Assembly: GCA_965248255.1 (NCBI GenBank) | Contig: CBDFIW010000004.1 | Span: forward strand, 1,736,001 to 1,800,000 | Source: JAKZVK01 sp965248255 | GTDB lineage: Bacteria > Acidobacteriota > Terriglobia > Bryobacterales > UBA6623 | DNA length: 64,000 nucleotides | Direction of reading: 5' to 3' | Shown: one piece after another, positions 33,133 through 42,149 of the stretch | How the letters are laid out: every line of letters begins with the position of its first letter | How positions within the stretch are numbered: the first letter of the stretch is position 1 | Notes under the pieces: generated by a model | The model's input: only the letters and a program-made list of their open reading frames with translations | What the model was told of the DNA's origin: nothing | Database searches by the model: none | Position numbers and translations under genes: made by a program

Positions 33133-35562
33133 ATGGCCGCAAACCCGCAAACGCAACCCAAGGAGCTAGTGCGCTCGTCCCAGCGTGATCTCGTGACGCT
33201 GGAGAGCATTCAAAATCGGGTGTTGTGGCTCAGCACGCAGATCGTCCACTACGCCAACAACGTTCGTGACAACCCCGACGGCCTCAAGGTCGGAGGTCAT
33301 CAAGCCAGTTCCGCCTCTATGGTCGGCTTGATGACAGCACTCTACTTCCACGAGCTACGGCGCGGCGACCTTGTGGCGGTCAAACCGCATGCATCGCCGG
33401 TGTTCCACGCCATTCAGTTTCTGCTCGGCAATCTGCCGCCCGAGAAGCTCACTGAACTCCGTGCTTACCAGGGCCTTCAGGCCTACCCCAGCCGCACCAA
33501 GGACGTGGATCCCGTGGACTTCTCAACCGGATCGGTCGGCCTGGGCGCCGTGGCCCCGAACTTCGCGGCCCTGACGGCCCGATACGTCAAGGACCACTTC
33601 GGCGCCGGCGGTTCTCACCGCTTCATCGCTTTGATTGGCGACGCGGAGCTGGACGAGGGCAATGTATGGGAAGCCTTGGGCGAGGACAATCTTCGTGCTC
33701 TCGATCAAGTCATCTGGATCATCGACCTCAACCGCCAGAGCCTCGACCGAGTCGTCCCGAGCGGAAAAGCTCAGAAGATTGAGGAGATGTTCCGCGTCCA
33801 CGACTGGCAGGTGATCGAGGTCAAATACGGCCGCCGGCTGCAGGCCTACTTTGAACGTCCCGGTGGGGAGCGCCTGCGAGAGCGCATCGACTTGATGACG
33901 AACGACGAGTACCAGAGCCTGCTGCGGATCAGCGACGGCGGTTCGATCCGCAAGCAACTGGCGCAGTCCAATGGTTCGGTGGACCCCGAGTTACTGCGGC
34001 TGCTGGAGGATTGCCCTACGGGAGAAATCCGGGACCTGCTGGCCGATCTCGGCGGTCACGACCTCGACATGATCTTGGATGCCTACGAGCGGGCCGATCA
34101 GGTCCGGGACCGGCCCGTCGTGATCATTGCCTACACCATCAAGGGTTGGGGCCTGCCGATTGCAGGTGATCCACTCAACCACTCCAAGCTTTTGACCACA
34201 GTGCAGATGGGCGAGCTACAAACACAACTGGGAGTGCCGAAAGGCGGGGAGTTCGAGACTTTTGCGCCGAGAAGCGAGGAGGCGAAGTACATCGACTCCT
34301 TCAAAGCCGGGCTCTCGAGCGACGAAAAGCGGCCCGCGCCCTCGGGGCCCCGCCCTTCCGAGATTCCCGAGACGCTCGGCTCCAGCTACAAGGGCAACCG
34401 CTCGACCCAGCAGGTACTGGGCTCGTTGCTCACTTCGCTTGCACGCCGGCCCGAGATCGCCGCCAGGATCGTGACAACCTCACCCGACGTAGCCAGCTCT
34501 ACGAACCTGGGTGGGTGGATCAACAAGATGGGGGTGTACAGTTCGCAAGCTCGGATCAACTACTTCAAGGAGGCCCACATCCCCCAGATCCTCAATTGGG
34601 AGCAGTCCCCGAAGGGCCACCACATTGAGCTGGGTATTTCCGAGAACGATTTCTTTCTGCTGATGACGGCCCTGGGGTTGTCAGCGGAGTTCTTTGGCGA
34701 AACTCTCCTCCCGATCGGGACGATCTACGACACGTTCATCTCGCGCGGCCTCGACGCTTTGAACTACGGCCTCTACAGCAAATCGAAGTTCATCTTTGCG
34801 GGTACGCCGTCGGGAATCAGCCTCAGCCGCGAAGGTGGCGCCCACCAATCCGTGATCACGCCTTCAATCGGTGCGGAGCTGCCCCATCTGGTCTACTACG
34901 AACCCTGCTTTGGACAAGAGTTGGAGTGGATCTTACTGGCCAGCTTGCGAAACTTGCTGGACCGTGACCACGGAACGTCCGTTTATCTCAGGCTGTCCAC
35001 GGTTCCGATTGACCAGGGACTGTTTCCGCTGGGATCCGGGGCCGAAGCAGTGAAGCTACGGCGGGGCGTTCTGCGCGGCGGCTACCGGCTTGCCGATTAC
35101 CGTCAGCACGCGGACTACCAGCCTCGCGAAAACGTCGCCAACATCTTCGCTTGCGGCGTGATGGTGCCGGTAGCTCTGGAAGCAAGCCGCGAACTGGCTC
35201 GCCGCGGCATGCTGGCGAACGTGGTGAACATGACCAGTCCGGGCCTCCTCTATCGCGGCTGGAGACACGCCACTCGTCTGCGCGCCAAGAACCCGCGCGT
35301 TCGTTCCACCTCCCTACTCGAACAGCTGATTCCCGAGGATGAGCGAAGGTGCCCGATCGTTACTGTCATCGACGGTCATTCTCATACCCTCTCTTTCCTA
35401 GGAGCCGTGTTCGGCACAAGGACGGTCTCCCTGGGAGTCGATGAGTTCGGACAGACGGGCAGCCGGCAAGAACTCTACGAGCACTACGGCATCTCCGCAG
35501 CGGCCATCGCCGAGGCGGTAGAGTCGGCGCTGACATCGGACTCCGCTTGGGGAAGTGCGTAG
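33133..35562 (+). CDS. Pyruvate dehydrogenase E1, single-chain AceE-like
   Basis: 809 residues from ATG 33133 (MAANPQTQPKELVRSSQRDL); the frame upstream to 33076 has no support. It is a thiamine-diphosphate enzyme with three transketolase-like domains. The first binds TPP: GGHQASSASMVGLMTALYFH, then GDAELDEGN from residue 169 and WIIDLNRQSLD (the GDx...N cofactor motif). The middle domain has GISENDFFLLMTALGLSAEF and GTPSGISLSREGGAHQSVIT; the C-terminal domain is SPGLLYRGWRHATRLRAKNP and onward. It decarboxylates pyruvate (or another 2-oxo acid) for an E2 not encoded nearby. It is shorter than E. coli AceE and like the shorter form seen in other phyla. Confidence 0.78.
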   Translation: MAANPQTQPKELVRSSQRDLVTLESIQNRVLWLSTQIVHYANNVRDNPDGLKVGGHQASSASMVGLMTALYFHELRRGDLVAVKPHASPVFHAIQFLLGNLPPEKLTELRAYQGLQAYPSRTKDVDPVDFSTGSVGLGAVAPNFAALTARYVKDHFGAGGSHRFIALIGDAELDEGNVWEALGEDNLRALDQVIWIIDLNRQSLDRVVPSGKAQKIEEMFRVHDWQVIEVKYGRRLQAYFERPGGERLRERIDLMTNDEYQSLLRISDGGSIRKQLAQSNGSVDPELLRLLEDCPTGEIRDLLADLGGHDLDMILDAYERADQVRDRPVVIIAYTIKGWGLPIAGDPLNHSKLLTTVQMGELQTQLGVPKGGEFETFAPRSEEAKYIDSFKAGLSSDEKRPAPSGPRPSEIPETLGSSYKGNRSTQQVLGSLLTSLARRPEIAARIVTTSPDVASSTNLGGWINKMGVYSSQARINYFKEAHIPQILNWEQSPKGHHIELGISENDFFLLMTALGLSAEFFGETLLPIGTIYDTFISRGLDALNYGLYSKSKFIFAGTPSGISLSREGGAHQSVITPSIGAELPHLVYYEPCFGQELEWILLASLRNLLDRDHGTSVYLRLSTVPIDQGLFPLGSGAEAVKLRRGVLRGGYRLADYRQHADYQPRENVANIFACGVMVPVALEASRELARRGMLANVVNMTSPGLLYRGWRHATRLRAKNPRVRSTSLLEQLIPEDERRCPIVTVIDGHSHTLSFLGAVFGTRTVSLGVDEFGQTGSRQELYEHYGISAAAIAEAVESALTSDSAWGSA

Positions 35563-35596
35563 CCCCCTTTGCCCAGCTTCCTCCGGGACTCCGATG

Positions 35597-38545
35597 CTAC
35601 TCCACGTAGAGGAATTCGTTGCTTGCCAGAAGCATCTGGCAGAGACTTGCTAGGGCCTTGGCGGCTGCTTTGTCGGGCGTGAAGTTGGCCTTGCGATACA
35701 GCTCTTGCTGGTTTTCGAGATGGGCCCGCGAGAGTTCTAATTCCTTGGGGGCCGGCTTTCGCGCGAGCGTTGCCCGGTAGGCGGTTTCGATCTTTGCCTC
35801 GGGTGACCCGCCGTTGACTGTTTCGTTCACCCAATCCCGCAGGTGGCCGGCATGGTCGAGGACAAACCCGTCATTCATCAGGGTCAGTGACTGCAAGGGT
35901 GTGGCCGAGTTGATGCGGCGGTTGCAGTTGGTCTGCATGAGCGGGTAGTCGAACACCTCCAAGAAGTTCAGGGGGTAGTTGCGCCGCGCCAGCACATACA
36001 AACTGCGGCGCCATTTCGCAGCGGGGGTGGGGTCGTTGCGGTCGATCGTCTGCAGGCCGGCGGGATCGTGCTCTATGGAGATGGCCTTGCCGCCGAGCGT
36101 GCGGTCGAGCTTGCCGCTGGCGGCCATGATGGCGTCCCGGGTGGCTTCGGCTTCGAGGCGGCGCATGTTCATACGCCACAGCAGTTTGTTGAGCGGATCG
36201 GTTTTCTTGGCGGCCACGTGCGCGCCAGCACCGGTCTGGCGGGACGACTGCCGATAGACCGTCGACGTCATGATCATCCGGTGCAGCCGTTTCATCTTCC
36301 AGCCGTTCTTCATGAAGTCGACCGCCAGCCAGTCCAGCAGCTCCGGGTGAGTCGGCGGGGCACCCAGCTTGCCGAAGTTCTCCGGCGTGGCGACGATACC
36401 CACGCCGAAATGGTGCTGCCAGATGCGGTTGACGACGACGCGCGCGGTGAGGGGATTGTCAGGGCTCGTCATCCAATGGGCCAACGCCAGCCGATGGCCA
36501 CTCGTCTCGCCCCGGGCGGCCGCCGGACGAACGAAGTCGGATCTCCCCGATGGCGCGAGCACTTGCAGGAACCCCGGCTTCACCCGCGGGCCCGGCGACT
36601 CGACCGCGCCCCGCTGCAACAGCCGCGTCACCGGCGGCGGACCCACATCCCACAGCGCCTGGATCTTTCCGTAGCTGCGCTTGTACCCTTCGAGCGTCGC
36701 TATCCGGCGGTCGAGCTTTTCCTTTTCCGCCGTGTGCTCCGGGTTGGCCGCGAGGGCCTTGTCGACCTCTTCAGGCTTGACCTCCAACTTCATCCCGAAC
36801 TTCTCGAAGAGATACTTCTGCAGATCGGTGCGCTTGTCCTCTTCGGTTCGCACGGCTTCTTTCGTGTCGCCGCGGATCTCCTTGGGCAGAAACTCGAGCC
36901 GCTTGTCGAGCAGCATGTCCTCGTAGGGCTGCCGCAGATTGGCCAACTCCTCCTGGAGCTTCTCGAGAGGCTTGTCTATCTCCGCGTTATGGCGGTCGAT
37001 CTCTTCCTGGTCCGACTTCGAGACATCGGGCAGGAAGCGGTGCCTCGGCTGCTTCCAGTCCATCGGGTTGTAGGCGGACATGAACAGCGCGAAAAGACGG
37101 TAATAGTCCCGCTGCGGAATCGGATCGAACCGGTGGCTGTGGCAGCGCGCGCATCCGACCGTCAGCCCCATCAGACTGGTCGAGACCTTCTCCATCAGGC
37201 CGAACAACACGTCATGGCGCTCGTTGAACAGGTTGGTGATGTCGGGGTCGGTACGGTCGAAGCCGGTCCGCAGGTAGCCGGTGGCGATGAGCGATTCGAC
37301 CATCTCAGGCGTGTATGTCTTGGCGTTACGCCAATCGACTAGCTCGTCGCCGGCAAGTTGCTCCGTCACAAAGCGGTCGTAGGGTTTGTCGTCGCTGAGC
37401 GACCGGACGACATAGTCGCGATAGCGCCACATCCCTTCGAAGAGGTTGATGGTCGGGATATCGTTGTCTTGCCCCGCTGTGTCTGTGTACCCGGCCGCAT
37501 CCAGCCAATAACGCCCCCACCGCTCGCCGTAGTGGGGCGACGCCAGCAGCCGGTCGATCAGCCGCTGGTAGGCGTTGGGCTTTGTATCCGAAAGAAACTC
37601 GTCCATCTCCTCGAGCGTTGGGGGCAGGCCGATCAGGTCGAAAAAGGCCCGCCGCAGGAGAGTTTCCTTGGCAGCATCGGGAGAGAGGGTCAAGCCCTTG
37701 GCCTCGAGTTTGGCTAGAGCGAAGGCGTCGATCGGCGTCCGCACGCGGTCTTTCAATCGCACGGACGGCGCGGGCTGCGCAACCGGCTTACGAAACGCCC
37801 AGTACTGCCGATCTTCGTCGGTGACCGGTGGCGCTTCCTTCTCGGTGAAGGTCACCCGCTCGGCGCCGGCCTTATCCGCACGAACATCGAAGGTGGAGGT
37901 GTCCACCCAATGGCGCAGTTGCTCAATCTGTTGCTCGTTCAGGGGCAGCCCGGTACCGGGAGGAGGCATGGCCCTGGCAGCGACTTTGCGGATCAGGATG
38001 CTGGTGTCCGCCGAACCCTCGGCAATCACCGGGCCGTTGTCGCTGCCTTCGAGCAGCGACTCCAGCGTGGTCAAGTCGAGCCCGCCCGTCGGCTGCTCGC
38101 CGCGGTGACACGCCACGCAACGCTCCTTGAAAACCGGCAGCGCCTCGTTTTCGAACTTTGCGACTTGTTCTTCGGAGAGGGCGATTTCCGCCGCCGCATC
38201 CGACAAGGCGCCGCCCTCGATCCACAGCCGGATCGTTTCGATCTGCGCCTCCGTCAGTGGCCGCTTGAACGCCTCGGGCGGCATCATGCGGCTGGAGACC
38301 TTCTTGTAAAGAAGACTTTCCTCCGCGGACCCTTTCACCAACACCGGGCCGTTATGGCTGCCTCTGAATATCGAGGCCGCAGCCCTCAAGTCAAGACCGA
38401 CCATCGAGTTACCGCCGTGGCAGCTCAGGCACTTGGCCGTGACAATCGGCAGGACGTCCCGCTCGAACCGGGGCGCTTGCGCAGCGGCCACGCAACAAGC
38501 GGCCACGATCATCAACGCTCTGGCGGTAACGGTCAACAAAGCACG
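35597..38545 (-). CDS. Exported cytochrome-domain DUF1549/DUF1553 protein
   Basis: About 980 residues. Two haem-type sites lead: VTAKCLSCHGGNSMVGLDLR and KERCVACHRGEQPTGGLDLT (planctomycete-type cytochrome c domains). A DUF1549 domain follows (FDLIGLPPTLEEMDEFLSDT; YGERWGRYWLDAAGYTDTAG; GCARCHSHRFDPIPQRDYYR), a coiled linker rich in Glu/Lys, and DUF1553 (RVVVNRIWQHHFGVGIVATP). The start is uncertain: a GTG at 38641 follows the DUF1501 stop by one base, but its first ~30 codons cover a REP-like palindrome; a start near 38545 or the ATG at 38512 fits a short leader ending VAAAQ. Function unproven; pairs with the DUF1501 gene. Confidence 0.82.
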   Translation of the reverse strand, partial: RALLTVTARALMIVAACCVAAAQAPRFERDVLPIVTAKCLSCHGGNSMVGLDLRAAASIFRGSHNGPVLVKGSAEESLLYKKVSSRMMPPEAFKRPLTEAQIETIRLWIEGGALSDAAAEIALSEEQVAKFENEALPVFKERCVACHRGEQPTGGLDLTTLESLLEGSDNGPVIAEGSADTSILIRKVAARAMPPPGTGLPLNEQQIEQLRHWVDTSTFDVRADKAGAERVTFTEKEAPPVTDEDRQYWAFRKPVAQPAPSVRLKDRVRTPIDAFALAKLEAKGLTLSPDAAKETLLRRAFFDLIGLPPTLEEMDEFLSDTKPNAYQRLIDRLLASPHYGERWGRYWLDAAGYTDTAGQDNDIPTINLFEGMWRYRDYVVRSLSDDKPYDRFVTEQLAGDELVDWRNAKTYTPEMVESLIATGYLRTGFDRTDPDITNLFNERHDVLFGLMEKVSTSLMGLTVGCARCHSHRFDPIPQRDYYRLFALFMSAYNPMDWKQPRHRFLPDVSKSDQEEIDRHNAEIDKPLEKLQEELANLRQPYEDMLLDKRLEFLPKEIRGDTKEAVRTEEDKRTDLQKYLFEKFGMKLEVKPEEVDKALAANPEHTAEKEKLDRRIATLEGYKRSYGKIQALWDVGPPPVTRLLQRGAVESPGPRVKPGFLQVLAPSGRSDFVRPAAARGETSGHRLALAHWMTSPDNPLTARVVVNRIWQHHFGVGIVATPENFGKLGAPPTHPELLDWLAVDFMKNGWKMKRLHRMIMTSTVYRQSSRQTGAGAHVAAKKTDPLNKLLWRMNMRRLEAEATRDAIMAASGKLDRTLGGKAISIEHDPAGLQTIDRNDPTPAAKWRRSLYVLARRNYPLNFLEVFDYPLMQTNCNRRINSATPLQSLTLMNDGFVLDHAGHLRDWVNETVNGGSPEAKIETAYRATLARKPAPKELELSRAHLENQQELYRKANFTPDKAAAKALASLCQMLLASNEFLYVE

Positions 38546-38609
38546 TAGGGGCACGGCATGCTGTGCCCGCCTAGGCGGCTCAACACCGGCGTAGTCTTCA
38601 CACAGACTC
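38545..38609. repeat. REP-like palindrome with MITE arm
   Basis: GTAGGGGCACGGCATGCTGT then GCCCGCC (38545-38571), followed at 38592-38609 by TCTTCACACAGACTCGCC, an arm like that of the unit at 20101-20233. It overlaps the frame of the DUF1549 gene's possible N-terminus. Confidence 0.55.
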
Positions 38610-38642
38610 GCCATCTTGTGTAGTCTGAGCATCCGGGGCACT

Positions 38643-40118
38643 TCAAGCCGTTGCGTCGGTCACGGAAGGGTGAATCGGGTTGTCGACCAAGTCCCCCACA
38701 ATCTCCCCACCTGTCACCGTGGCATCGGTCGGGGTCTGCTGACGGCCTTCGTGAAGGTAAGTCAGCCTCTTATGATCAATTCCCAACTGGTGGAAGATCG
38801 TCGCCTGTAAGCTCGGGACGCTCACTCGATTCGCGGTTGCCTTGTACGCGAAGTCATCCGTTTCGCCGTAGGTAAGACCCTTCTTGAATCCCCCACCCGC
38901 CAACCACAGACTAAAGGCGTGGCGGTTGTGGTCCCGGCCGTCTGAGTTTTGGGTCGTCGGCAGGCGGCCGAACTCGCCGGCCCACATGATGATCGTGCTG
39001 TCGAGCAGGCCGCGCGACTTGAGGTCTTTCATGAGTGCGACGGTCGGCTGATCGGTCTTCGCGCAAACCTCAGGGAGCCGGGTGGCGAGTTTGCCGTGGT
39101 GGTCCCAAATCTGTCCTTTGCCAGGGAAGATCTGTACGAATCGCACGCCGGCTTCCACCAACCGACGCGCCATCAGACACCGGGCGCCGTAGCTCCCCAT
39201 CAACTCGTCGTCCAGGCCATAGGCCTTGCGAGTCGCCTCGGACTCCTTCGACAGGTCGAGAACCTCCGTTGCGGCCAACTGCATCCCCGCCGCCATTTCG
39301 TAGTTCTGTATCCGCGCTTCCAACTCCGACTCGCCTGGATGGTTTCGCAAATGCTCGGCGTTCAGCTTGGCGAGAAAATCCAGACTCTCCCTCTGCGCTC
39401 CCGGAGGACGGGGTTCGACGGGACTGAGATGGTGCACCGGCGTTCCCGTCGAGCTGAACTCCACGCCCTGATAGAGGGCCGGCAGCCAGCCGCTCGACCA
39501 CACGAGCTTGCCGCTCGTGCTGTAGCCTTCCGGATCCCGCAGCACTACATAAGCCGGCAGGTTCTGGTTCTCGCTGCCCAGCGCGTAGGTGATCCAAGCG
39601 CCCATGACCGGACGCCCCGGGAAGATGCTGCAGGTCTGGAGCATGTGCAGACCTTCGGGGTGGTTGTTGTGGCCGGTGTACATCGAGCGGATGAGGCACA
39701 TCTCGTCCACCTGCGTGGCCTGGTGCGGCAAGATGTCAGCCAGCGTCATCCCGCATTCGCCGTGCTGCCCGAACTCGAACGGGCTCGGCAGCAGGATGTT
39801 GTCGTTATCCGGCTGGTGGATCTCGACGCCGTCGGGGTGAGGCTGCCCGGCGCGTTTTGTTAGCTCGGGTTTCGGATCGAACAGATCCATCTGGCTGGGG
39901 CCGCCGTTTTGGCAGAACTGGATGACGGCCTTCGCGCGAGCCGGAAAGTGGCCATCGCGCAGCTTGAGGTCGCTGAAGATTGGCGTCGCCGCCCGCGCCG
40001 AGTCCGTCTCGATCAGCCCGGCGAGCGCCAGGCTGCCGAAGCCGAGACCGGTCATCTCGAGTAGCTTTCGGCGGGGAAGAAGAAGAGGATTGTCTGCCCG
40101 GGGTTGGCGGTACGGCAT
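38643..40118 (-). CDS. DUF1501 protein, Tat-exported, second copy
   Basis: 491 residues with leader LLLPRRKLLEMTGLGFGSLA. DUF1501 marks: CQNGGPSQMDLFDPKPEL, SMYTGHNNHPEGLHMLQTCS, RRLVEAGVRFVQIFPGKGQI with WDHHGK, and MWAGEFGRLPTTQNSDGRDH with NRHAFSLWLAGGG. Usual length for the family. It comes before the DUF1549/1553 gene, the reverse of the order at 27602-30713, and so forms a separate two-gene operon. Confidence 0.87.
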   Translation of the reverse strand: MPYRQPRADNPLLLPRRKLLEMTGLGFGSLALAGLIETDSARAATPIFSDLKLRDGHFPARAKAVIQFCQNGGPSQMDLFDPKPELTKRAGQPHPDGVEIHQPDNDNILLPSPFEFGQHGECGMTLADILPHQATQVDEMCLIRSMYTGHNNHPEGLHMLQTCSIFPGRPVMGAWITYALGSENQNLPAYVVLRDPEGYSTSGKLVWSSGWLPALYQGVEFSSTGTPVHHLSPVEPRPPGAQRESLDFLAKLNAEHLRNHPGESELEARIQNYEMAAGMQLAATEVLDLSKESEATRKAYGLDDELMGSYGARCLMARRLVEAGVRFVQIFPGKGQIWDHHGKLATRLPEVCAKTDQPTVALMKDLKSRGLLDSTIIMWAGEFGRLPTTQNSDGRDHNRHAFSLWLAGGGFKKGLTYGETDDFAYKATANRVSVPSLQATIFHQLGIDHKRLTYLHEGRQQTPTDATVTGGEIVGDLVDNPIHPSVTDATA

Positions 40119-40505
40119 AGTTAACCTCTCGCTGATCAGTTCGGCACGTTCGCTCGAGGCGGTGCATCGGGCAGGAAGCGTAGCGTGCTACGCCGGCTAC
40201 ACTGCGCCGCGAGCCTCATTTACGGCCTGTCCTCAGGGCTGCAAGCAGTCCGTCGGCCACGGCTCGATTATAAAGCATTCCAACCGCCTTTGCGGCGTGT
40301 TCGAAACGGACACCCTGCTCGCCGGTCGACCCACGGTCCATCCAGTACAATGGTGTTTCGCTTGACCTATTGAGGCTCGCAAAACACAGTGACCTTGAAA
40401 GACGGGCACGGCATGCCGTGCCCCTACATGTGAACATCGGTCCTGTCAGCGTAGTTCGCGAGAGTCAGTAGTCCCGGCGGCCCGCAAGCCCCCAAAGGAG
40501 CGCAG
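40119..40505. other. Intergenic region with REP-like palindrome
   Basis: About 390 bases between divergent genes. It contains the palindrome at 40404-40430. A ribosome site (AAAGGAG) precedes the bacterioferritin ATG. Confidence 0.4.
40404..40430. repeat. REP-like palindrome
   Basis: GGGCACGGCATGCCGTGCCC followed by CTACATG; the reverse orientation of the copy at 9083, with the same stem. Confidence 0.65.
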
Positions 40506-41003
40506 ATGAAAGGCAATCCGGAAGTCCTCGAGTATCTGAAGGAAGTTCTCAAGGGCGAGTTGACGGCCATCAGTCAGTACTTCCTGCACGCGGAGATCTG
40601 TCGGGACTGGGGCTACCTCAAGCTCTACGAATACATCAAGAAAGAGTCCATCGATGAGATGCGCCATGCCGAAGCGCTCATCGAGCGGATTCTGTTCCTT
40701 GACTCGATGCCCAACCTCCGTGAGATGTTTCCTCTCAAGATCGGCAAGGACGTCAGAACGCAAATCGAGAACGACCTGTCCGTGGAGCTCGAAGCTCTCC
40801 CCCGCCTCAACCAAGCCATCCAGAAGTCCCAGGAGGTCGGTGACAACGGCTCGCGCGATCTATTCCAGAAGATCTTGGTGGATGAAGAACGCCACGTCGA
40901 TTGGCTGGAAGCGCAGCTCGAGATGATCGACCAAATGGGCATCGGCGTCTACCTCTCGCAGCAGATGGGCGAGGAGGAGGAGGGTGGCGACGGCACCGCC
41001 TAA
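40506..41003 (+). CDS. bfr: Bacterioferritin
   Basis: 165 residues, ordinary length. The full di-iron set is present at the E. coli positions: E18, E51, H54, E94, E127, H130, with Y25 nearby. The haem ligand M52 is present too (SIDEMRHAEAL), so it should form the 24-mer with bridging haem. It oxidises Fe(II) and stores iron in the cytoplasm. The C-terminus ends with a Glu/Gly-rich tail (MGEEEEGGDGTA). No bacterioferritin-associated ferredoxin is next to it. AAAGGAG upstream supports ATG 40506. Confidence 0.95.
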   Translation: MKGNPEVLEYLKEVLKGELTAISQYFLHAEICRDWGYLKLYEYIKKESIDEMRHAEALIERILFLDSMPNLREMFPLKIGKDVRTQIENDLSVELEALPRLNQAIQKSQEVGDNGSRDLFQKILVDEERHVDWLEAQLEMIDQMGIGVYLSQQMGEEEEGGDGTA

Positions 41004-41035
41004 GTACAGCGATTCATAAATCTGGTCAAGTATCT

Positions 41036-41061
41036 GAGCGGGCATCGGCCGCCCCTACATG
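41036..41061. repeat. REP-like palindrome, variant
   Basis: GCGGGCATCGGCCGCCCCTA then CATG. Read on the minus strand it begins with the family's TGTAGGGGC head, but its stem is only partly paired. Confidence 0.4.
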
Positions 41062-41255
41062 GCAAATCGAAACGTAACCCTATTTGCGAAACACAGTACT
41101 AAGTGCAGCGATTCAAGTATTCGGTTACGCAATCCTGGGAAGGGCCGTCGCTGTTCGACCCGAGCCGCGGTTGTGGCCCCGAAGCGTAGCGCACGCCAAA
41201 CTGACCCCGTCGCGAGCCTCCCCGACCACATCGGCTGGTGTGCTACCGTCTCCGC

Positions 41256-42134
41256 ATGATCAAGAATCTTGCGCTTCTCACCTGTCTCTCGGCTGCCTCG
41301 CTGTGGGGACAGATGTCCGGGTTCTCGAAAGACGACCTTCTCAAATATACGCGCCTGAATCCGTTTGAACGTTTCGAAGACGGACGCCCCAAGGTGCCCG
41401 ACAAGCTGCTCGAACGGCTGTCGATCGCGACCTCGACGGCGGCGTGGGGACCGTTGCAGTCGGCGGGTTTCATCAATCAATACTCGTCGGGCTGGAAGGT
41501 TTTGCATCCGGAAAAGCGGCTGGTCGGCCGGGCGGTGACGGCACTGTTTCTGCCGCGGCGTCCCGACGTCGAGGAGGTGATCGAAGAAGAGGCCAAGAGG
41601 GCGGGGCTGGGACCGGGCACGACGCAGCGCGTGATCGACTTCCTCCGTCCGGGCGACGTGCTGGTGGTGGACGTGATGGGACGCGTCGAGGACGCGACGT
41701 TTGGCGGCGACAACTTGGCGACGGCGATCTATGGCATCACCGGCAACGGTTACGTCATCAACGGAGCGATTCGCGATACCGAGGGGATCAACGCGCTGAA
41801 CATTCCGGTCTTCACCCGCGGCTACCATCCGAGCGGGCGCAACGCCATGGTGGCGGGCATCAACGTGCCGATCGACGTGGGCGGCGTGACCGTCATGCCC
41901 GGCGATGCGGTTCTGGGCGACCGCGAGGGGGTTACCTTCATCCCGCCTCACATGGTCGAGACGCTCGTCAAGAGCGCCGAGCGAGCTCAACTCCACGACG
42001 AATGGACGAAGAAGATGTTCATCACCGGCAAATACACGGCCACGGAGCTCTACGGAAGCCCCAAAGACCCGGACAAGCTGCAGGAATACAAAGAGTGGTT
42101 GGCCAAGCGCAAGGCCGAGTTGGGGATCGAGTAG
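41256..42134 (+). CDS. Exported RraA-like protein
   Basis: 292 residues from ATG 41256 (MIKNLALLTCLSAASLWGQ is a short signal peptide; the earlier in-frame ATG is not needed). RraA/HMG-aldolase fold: LVGRAVTALFLPRRPD, RPGDVLVVDVMGRVEDATFG, GGDNLATAIYGITGNGYVIN and GAIRDTEGINALNIPVFTRG (the G-x-x-R-D metal/substrate stretch), then PGDAVLGDREGVTFIPP. Cytoplasmic family members are oxaloacetate decarboxylases/aldolases or RNase E inhibitors; an exported version is unusual. Probably co-transcribed with the lipoprotein 15 bases downstream. Confidence 0.8.
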   Translation: MIKNLALLTCLSAASLWGQMSGFSKDDLLKYTRLNPFERFEDGRPKVPDKLLERLSIATSTAAWGPLQSAGFINQYSSGWKVLHPEKRLVGRAVTALFLPRRPDVEEVIEEEAKRAGLGPGTTQRVIDFLRPGDVLVVDVMGRVEDATFGGDNLATAIYGITGNGYVINGAIRDTEGINALNIPVFTRGYHPSGRNAMVAGINVPIDVGGVTVMPGDAVLGDREGVTFIPPHMVETLVKSAERAQLHDEWTKKMFITGKYTATELYGSPKDPDKLQEYKEWLAKRKAELGIE

Positions 42135-42149
42135 GGCGGGTCTGGGACT

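Noticed and set aside
36068..37342. 424-residue plus-strand frame opposite the DUF1549/1553 gene
   Set aside because: Arg/Gln-rich low-complexity translation, antisense to a well-defined gene.
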